Below are positions 30,743 through 36,132 of a DNA stretch of 36,132 nucleotides, in pieces (positions within the stretch are counted from its first letter, which is position 1; each line of letters starts with the position of its first letter). The notes under the pieces are model-generated. The model saw nothing but the letters and a program-made list of their open reading frames with translations. It was not told the DNA's origin and searched no databases. Made by a program: the position numbers and the translations under genes. Source of the DNA: a virus; IMG/VR virus record IMGVR_UViG_3300037189_004092, positions 1 through 36,132 of that record; one strand, given 5' to 3'.

Positions 30743-32662
30743 TTATGCGATGGCGAGGAAGATGTAGGTGCCGCCGTTTGCGTTCAACCCCGCCGGGGCT
30801 GCTGCGGTTACTTGGAACCCCACACTGGTGGTGTCAACGTAGTTGGTGCCCGTGACTTCCGCTGCCGTGGTGTTCAAGAAAAGGTAGGGGTCGTTGCCGC
30901 TGCTGATGCCCCGCGCAGAGTCGTAGACAAACCAGTCACCCGCGCTGTCCGTGCGCTTAATCAAAACGAACCGAGTGCCGCCTGTGAAGCCGCAGTTGAC
31001 AGTCTGTAACGCGCCAGTGCCGGTGTATGAGCCTACCTTGCTTACACCGGCGACGGTGGCAAAAAGATAGGCAACAAACGTATACGAACTGCTGTTCACG
31101 CCGTCAGCCGTACCTACCGTAAACACACTAGACGTTGGCGTTGTGTTGTTCCAAAACTGGGATGCAGTTATAGGCGCTTGGTCATTGTTTAAAGTTACAG
31201 CCCGGGTATTACCGAGCGAAGAATGATAGGTGATCCAACTCTCAAAACCGGTGCGCGCCTTCACAATCATCATTTCAGGCACAGCACCCAAATTGTGCGA
31301 CAGGGTTCTATTGGCGCCGTTCCCCGTATAGCAAACCTCATCAAAGAAGCCGGGGGCGCGGCGGAAGTTCCAGTAGATACCAGAACCGCTTCCTGATAGG
31401 TAACCGTCTTGGTTGTATCCCGTATTACTCCACGCCAATGTTCTGAAATTCAAAGCCGTTGATTCAGCGGCAGTGTTTGTGGATGTTAAATAGTTTGCCA
31501 CCTCTGTAGAGGTGCTGCTTACGCCGCGAAGTCGATCAGAGAACCCAAAGTTTGGGGTGAGGCCGGGGCGATACCCGGCTATTTGCAGATCAGGCGGAAA
31601 GTTCGTCGTTACCGTCGTGCCAGTTGTGGTGGCAGACAAGTTAGGACTAAACACACTCGTCCCCGTCGTCGGAGTTTTCATCGGGCCGCGACGGATGGCG
31701 ATGTAGATGTGTGTTGCTGATCCGTCATGACCGGCGATTTCAAAGCCGGTGGCGGTTGGAGAACAGTAATCTGAGTTTGTGATTTCAGCCGCACTACTAT
31801 TTGCCTGCAACAAGGCATCATTCTGACCGGCGGTCGTCATACCGCGCATCGTGTCAAACATTCTCCATGCACTCGTGCCGGAAGAATTCTTGGTCATCAC
31901 CCACTGTGGTTCATAGCCCAACGTAACGCTTGCCACGCCACCGCTATCAGTCGTAAACGACCCACACGAAATCACATTGTCCGTACCCGTCAGGCCAAAG
32001 CCTCCTGCGTCGTGGGCGAAGATGTAGGCGACGTAGGTTTGGCCGTTTTCGTTTACTGCGGCAGAACTTCCGAGCGTGAATTGAGTGCTCGTCGGTGTTG
32101 TGTTGCTCCAATATCCAGAAGCAAGAAAAGAAGCAGCGGTGTCGTTAAGCAAAAGCGCCCTACCGCTTCCTTCGCTTCTGTGATAAACAGGCCAACCCTG
32201 TCCGCTTGCGCTTGTTTGTTTAATGATAATGCAGCCGGGGACAGCGCCAAGATTGTGAGCAACAGTTCTCCCCGCAGTTCCATTCCCCGTATACGTCACC
32301 ACATCAAAGAACTTCGGCTGCTTGCGGAATGTCCATGAGGCGAATGTCTGACCTGAGTTGTTTGGATTGTTCGCTGTGTTTAGACTGAATCCGCTGCTTG
32401 TGAACGCCACTCGATTAAGTAACGACTGTGCTGACGTTTGATCCGTAGCCAACCAATATTCTGGCCCTCTCGCGGAATCTTGCAGGCTGTGAGAAGAAGT
32501 GTTGCTTCGGCCTTTGTTCCAAACCAACCCGCCCTTACCCGCCAGATCAATCCCGTTGGTGATGGTCTGCGTAGAGCCGTTGCCGGTGTAGAGCCACGTC
32601 GAGAACACGTCCTCGATGTAGGTCGCGTCCCCGCTGACTGCTGATGTGTTTGAGCTAAACAT
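30743..32662 (-). CDS. Repeat-rich tail adhesin-like protein
   Basis: The product is 639 residues from ATG 32662 with GAGGTG upstream. It is beta-rich and made of internally repeated units: YTGNG(S/T/A) starts, HNLGAVPxxIIxK(Q/A) cores and W(S/N)NTTPTS(T/S)xF(T)xG segments recur, and YxFVAYLFA-like strands recur. The group is one of the DUF-type phage tail proteins. It looks less GC-rich than its neighbours, as expected for an exchanged receptor-binding module. It sits between the tail fibre and its chaperone. Confidence 0.75.
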   Translation of the reverse strand: MFSSNTSAVSGDATYIEDVFSTWLYTGNGSTQTITNGIDLAGKGGLVWNKGRSNTSSHSLQDSARGPEYWLATDQTSAQSLLNRVAFTSSGFSLNTANNPNNSGQTFASWTFRKQPKFFDVVTYTGNGTAGRTVAHNLGAVPGCIIIKQTSASGQGWPVYHRSEGSGRALLLNDTAASFLASGYWSNTTPTSTQFTLGSSAAVNENGQTYVAYIFAHDAGGFGLTGTDNVISCGSFTTDSGGVASVTLGYEPQWVMTKNSSGTSAWRMFDTMRGMTTAGQNDALLQANSSAAEITNSDYCSPTATGFEIAGHDGSATHIYIAIRRGPMKTPTTGTSVFSPNLSATTTGTTVTTNFPPDLQIAGYRPGLTPNFGFSDRLRGVSSTSTEVANYLTSTNTAAESTALNFRTLAWSNTGYNQDGYLSGSGSGIYWNFRRAPGFFDEVCYTGNGANRTLSHNLGAVPEMMIVKARTGFESWITYHSSLGNTRAVTLNNDQAPITASQFWNNTTPTSSVFTVGTADGVNSSSYTFVAYLFATVAGVSKVGSYTGTGALQTVNCGFTGGTRFVLIKRTDSAGDWFVYDSARGISSGNDPYLFLNTTAAEVTGTNYVDTTSVGFQVTAAAPAGLNANGGTYIFLAIA

Positions 32663-32670
32663 CAGTCACC

Positions 32671-35268
32671 TCACACCGTGTAGTTCTTGCCAGCGTCGGA
32701 GCCGTACCAGTTGGTGCCGTCTGACGTAAAGATGTACTTGTCGAGCTTGGACGCCGTCGACGTGATCGTCGGCGCCGTGCCGCCTGGCCACTTCACCGCC
32801 GCCGGCCACGTTACCGTGCGCGAGCCGGTGCCGTCTTGCTTGAGCAGCAGGATGAAGCTCTCGCCGGCCACCGCAGTCGGGAACGTGAACGTGCAGTTGC
32901 CCGTCAGCGTCAGGATCTGCACAGTGCCGTTTGCCGTGTTGATGGTGTACGCGGTGCCGGTGTTGGCCGTGACGACGGCCTCTTTGTAGTCGCTCGCCAG
33001 CGTCAGCGTGCCGGCCTGCGTGATTCGCAGCCGCTCAGTCGGCCCAGACGCGCCGTCAGGGGTCGTGCCGAACACAAGATCGGCCGGCATGTCGTTGGAG
33101 CCAGGTACGGCGCTGACGACAGCATTGATGAACGCGCCCTGCAGGTAGTTCGTGCCGTCAAAGCCCCGGAACACCAGGTTGCCCAGCACGTCGCCGTTTT
33201 GCACCACCGCGCCGTTGCGGTTCTTCTCTAGCACCACGTAGGAGGCGTTGCCGTCTGCGGTGGTGTTCCGCTGCACGAGCTGCGGATAGAACCCGCTGTT
33301 GGACACCAGCGCGATGCCGGCCGACGTCACGTTGTCAGGCGTCGTCGTGCCAATCCCCATCACGCCGGTGGACGACACCACGAACGGTGTGGCGTCTGAC
33401 GCCACATCCTCGATGTACAGCGCGTTGCCCGAGCCCGTCTGCGTGATCTTCAGCGCGTCTGCCGACGTGTTGGCCGTGATCGTCTGGTTGGCCGTGAAGG
33501 TGTTGGCAGACGTGAGCGCCGCGTAGCCCGCTGCCGGCAGGTACGCAGCCACCCAAGCCGAACCGTTGTAGATCCGCGTCTCGTTGGCCACCGTGTTGAA
33601 GTACAGGTCGCCAGCAGTCACCGGGTTGCCGTTGCCGTCGACCGTGGGGTCAGACGACAGCGGGCCCAGGTACTGAGCGCGGAAGTTGAATAGCGCGGTG
33701 GACGCGGTGCTGGCCGAGCTAGAGGCGCTGGACGCGCTGGACGACGCGCTGGACGCGCTGGAGCTCGCCGACGATGCGCTCGCGGCCGCTGCAGCAGCAG
33801 ACGCAGCTGCCGACGTCGTCGAACCGAAGATCGTGTCGATGTAGTTCTTGGTCGCGCCGTCCTGGGCATTCACCGGGTCACCCATGCCGGTGATTCGGTT
33901 GGTGCCCATGGCCAGGGCGCCCGACATCGTGCCGCCGGTCAGCGAGAGCTTGCCAGCCAACAGCGTGTCAGTGGCGGTCGTGGTGTAGGCGTCGGTGATG
34001 CCGTAGCCGGCCAGCGTCGTAGGGTTGGTGCCCGTCGTGACGCGGCCCCACTGGTCGACAGTCACCGAGCGGAAGGTGCCCGCCGAGACGCCGGTGGTCG
34101 CCAGGTCGATCTCGTCAGCGCCCACGACGATGCGCGAGCTCGAGGCCGTGTTCACGTTCAGCGTGTTGCCGGTCTTGGTCATGCCGGTGCCGGCAATGAC
34201 CTGACCAGCACCAGAGAACTGCTCAAAGGTGACAGCAGTCACGCCAAGCGTGCCACCAGGCGCCACCGCGCAGACCCAGCCGGTGTTGTCGTTGGTGGTG
34301 CCGTCCTCGATGAACGTGAACGCGCCGACCAGCTCGTCCCAGGTGTTGGCGTCCGCAGCGCGCGACCAGGTGCTCACGGCCGCGACATAGATGCCGTTCT
34401 CGGCGGCGCTGGACTGGTTCTTCACCAGCACCCGGTCGCCAGCAATCACGGCCACGCCGTCGATCGTTTGCGTGCCCGACAGCGTGATGTTGGCGGTGGT
34501 CGCCGCGCGGCATGATGCCTTGATGTCCAGGCCCTGCGCCACGCCGTCCACGTAGGCCTTGGTGGCCGCATCCTGATCCGCAGTCGGCGTGCCCAAGCCG
34601 GTGATCTTGTTGGACCCCATGGCGATCGCGCCAGACATGGTACCGCCCGACAGCGCCAGGCGCAGCGCGTCCTGCGTGTCGACGTAGCCCTTGTTGGCCG
34701 CGTCGCTGGCGTTGGTCGGGGTGCTCAGGCCGGTAATGGTGGCAGAGCTGCCCACCGCCATGTCCAGCGAGCCGTTGATCACCACGTCGTTGAACGTCGA
34801 GGTGCCGCTGGCCGCCGTGACGTTGCCAGTAACTCCACCAGTTGCGGTAAAAGCACCAGTCACGACAAGGCTAGACGCGAAGGTGGCCGCGCCGGTGACG
34901 CCGAACGTGCCGGCCACCAGCGCATTGCCCAGCGCGTTCAGGGTGCGCGCTGCAGGGATGGTCACCGATGTGGTGTTCATCTGCAGCGTGTTCACGCCCA
35001 GGATCGAGAACGCGACCGAGCCGGCGCCCACACGGTAGTAGCCGGTGTTGGTTTCGTTGAGGAACGACAAGCCAGGCGCGGTGACGGTGCCGTCCGCGAC
35101 GCGGAACGGCGCCAACATGCCACCCGCGCCCGTGCGCGACAGCGAGTTGGTCAGCTCGTTGGAGATGTCCTGCAGCGTCGAGTTGGCCCACGCCGCGTCG
35201 ATTGTGGTGCCCGGCACGACCGGGTTGCCTGCGGGTAGCGTGTAGACGCCGGAACTGTTGCGGGGCAT
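32671..35268 (-). CDS. Tail fibre protein
   Basis: The product is 865 residues from ATG 35268 with GGGAGA upstream. The N-terminus (LPAGNPVVPGTTIDAAWANS) is the usual fibre attachment opening. The middle has several LSGGTMSGAIAMGSNKITGL-type repeats with QDAATKAYVD segments, common in phage fibre shafts. A run of Ala/Ser repeats (ASSASSSASSASSS) near residue 500 is a flexible or coiled linker. The C-terminal 250 residues form the tip, ending in a beta-rich domain. It binds the host receptor. Confidence 0.85.
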   Translation of the reverse strand: MPRNSSGVYTLPAGNPVVPGTTIDAAWANSTLQDISNELTNSLSRTGAGGMLAPFRVADGTVTAPGLSFLNETNTGYYRVGAGSVAFSILGVNTLQMNTTSVTIPAARTLNALGNALVAGTFGVTGAATFASSLVVTGAFTATGGVTGNVTAASGTSTFNDVVINGSLDMAVGSSATITGLSTPTNASDAANKGYVDTQDALRLALSGGTMSGAIAMGSNKITGLGTPTADQDAATKAYVDGVAQGLDIKASCRAATTANITLSGTQTIDGVAVIAGDRVLVKNQSSAAENGIYVAAVSTWSRAADANTWDELVGAFTFIEDGTTNDNTGWVCAVAPGGTLGVTAVTFEQFSGAGQVIAGTGMTKTGNTLNVNTASSSRIVVGADEIDLATTGVSAGTFRSVTVDQWGRVTTGTNPTTLAGYGITDAYTTTATDTLLAGKLSLTGGTMSGALAMGTNRITGMGDPVNAQDGATKNYIDTIFGSTTSAAASAAAAAASASSASSSASSASSSASSASSSASTASTALFNFRAQYLGPLSSDPTVDGNGNPVTAGDLYFNTVANETRIYNGSAWVAAYLPAAGYAALTSANTFTANQTITANTSADALKITQTGSGNALYIEDVASDATPFVVSSTGVMGIGTTTPDNVTSAGIALVSNSGFYPQLVQRNTTADGNASYVVLEKNRNGAVVQNGDVLGNLVFRGFDGTNYLQGAFINAVVSAVPGSNDMPADLVFGTTPDGASGPTERLRITQAGTLTLASDYKEAVVTANTGTAYTINTANGTVQILTLTGNCTFTFPTAVAGESFILLLKQDGTGSRTVTWPAAVKWPGGTAPTITSTASKLDKYIFTSDGTNWYGSDAGKNYTV

Positions 35269-35280
35269 GTCAATCTCCCA

Positions 35281-36132
35281 TCAATTCGTGTTGTACTGGA
35301 CCGCCGCCTGCGCGGCGAACGGCTGCAGAATCTCAGCGATCGTTCGCGGATCACGAACCTGCATGATTTTCGCAGCAGTCTGCGGGTCGGTTAGAGCGCG
35401 AGCGAGCAGCTGCTCCGTCTGGCTTTGCGTGAGCTTGTAGGGCAGTCCCAGCACGCCGCTGCTGATGCTGCCGATAAGTGCGTCAGCGGCCGATGCTGGG
35501 ATGCCCAGCGGTCCCAAGAACTGCCGCACGACGTTCTGCGCAGCCAGGTACTGCGCCGTCGGAGAGCCCGGCACGCGGGCCAAGTCCTGAGCCGCTGCGT
35601 ACCGCGCCATGTCCTGTCCGACGCCTTGAACCGCTGCCATTTGCTGGGGCTCGAGCACGTCAGACATGGTCGCGCTCCGCAGCCCTGTCGCCTGCCTGGC
35701 CGTCCTGTCAGCGTTGCGTAAGGCATTGGCATACGAGTTGGCGTTGACGCGCGCCAGGCTGGAGTTGCTCAGCTCGTCCAGCGCGGGCAGCGCCGTCCTG
35801 CGCAACTGCTCGCCGATGTCCATCTGGTTAATTGGGCGCGACATCGCCTGGTAGGTGCGCCGGGCCTCGCCAAATGCCGGCGCTGCGTCGTCAAGAATCG
35901 ACAAAAGCTCATCACGGGTGGACTTCAGGGCGCTGGCCAGGTCGGCGTCGCCAGCGGTCTTGGCACGGCCGATCATGCCGCCAAGCTCGTCGACGACCGT
36001 CTCCAGGCCTGCCACGCTGCCGCGCGGGTCATTGATGTTTATCCCCTTCTCGCGGCCGCGAGAGCGCGCAGCCTGCATGGCCCTCTGCACCGACGGCCGC
36101 TTCATCAGCTCGTTCATGCGCGCCTGCAGGGC
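35281..36132 (-). CDS. Internal virion / DNA-transfer-like protein, C-terminal 283 residues (gene starts at 999)
   Basis: The second half of the junction-spanning gene enters at 36132 as ALQARMNELMKRPSVQ and ends at 35281 (QYNTN). It is helical, with MSDVLEPQQMAAVQGVGQDMAR and FLGPLGIPASAADALIGSISS near the end. No separate start is needed; the ATG at 36117 is internal. The tail fibre gene starts 13 bases upstream of its stop in the other direction of reading. Codon phase is preserved across the junction. Confidence 0.8.
   Translation of the reverse strand, partial: ALQARMNELMKRPSVQRAMQAARSRGREKGININDPRGSVAGLETVVDELGGMIGRAKTAGDADLASALKSTRDELLSILDDAAPAFGEARRTYQAMSRPINQMDIGEQLRRTALPALDELSNSSLARVNANSYANALRNADRTARQATGLRSATMSDVLEPQQMAAVQGVGQDMARYAAAQDLARVPGSPTAQYLAAQNVVRQFLGPLGIPASAADALIGSISSGVLGLPYKLTQSQTEQLLARALTDPQTAAKIMQVRDPRTIAEILQPFAAQAAVQYNTN

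Noticed and set aside
30743-35268. Diversity-generating retroelement acting on tail genes
   Set aside because: No reverse transcriptase, template repeat or matching variable repeat was seen near the tail genes.

Overview
The window reads as one complete temperate phage genome, closed into a circle and cut inside a gene. The minus-strand frame that is open at position 1 continues in the same codon phase at position 36132, giving one 616-residue virion protein. Base composition is GC-rich. The gene set is that of a short-tailed (podovirus-like) temperate phage: terminase, portal, scaffold, capsid, two short tail-tube/connector-type proteins and large internal or tail proteins, with no tape measure or sheath. 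The GC content, the tRNA-His used as integration site and the general protein style suggest a betaproteobacterial (Burkholderiales-like) host; this is inference.

Layout. A repressor/Cro switch sits near 20.1-20.9 kb. To its right, on the plus strand, lie the repressor, small early genes, a recombination set (Sak4-like ATPase, DUF669 protein, PD-(D/E)XK exonuclease), two HNH-type proteins, a zinc-ribbon protein, a RuvC-like resolvase and a tyrosine integrase (20.2-27.05 kb). The integrase ends 6 bp from a complete tRNA-His gene. Beyond the tRNA are two 17-bp repeats with two consensus IHF sites between them, which together look like an attP site.

To the left of the switch everything is on the minus strand: Cro, a primase-helicase, a PAPS-reductase-like gene broken by one in-frame TAA, then small and large terminase, portal, scaffold, capsid, connector/tail proteins, a DUF4214-repeat protein with a proline stalk and acidic repeats, a GNAT acetyltransferase and an S74-tailed protein. 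Past the circle junction come the tail fibre, a repeat-rich adhesin-like protein, a chaperone-like protein, holin, SAR endolysin, Rz/Rz1, a zincin-like protein, a metallophosphoesterase and two small proteins. This arm ends at a strong terminator at 27.33-27.36 kb, facing attP.

How it works together. The repressor and Cro probably compete over TTGCG-type operators between and beside their genes. In lysogeny the integrase, which has its own promoter, recombines at tRNA-His. In lytic growth the rightward arm supplies recombination functions, and the leftward arm supplies replication, packaging, virion assembly and lysis. The capsid gene appears to be a separate transcription unit with its own promoter and terminator. 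All names come from motif and context recognition by eye; no database search was possible.
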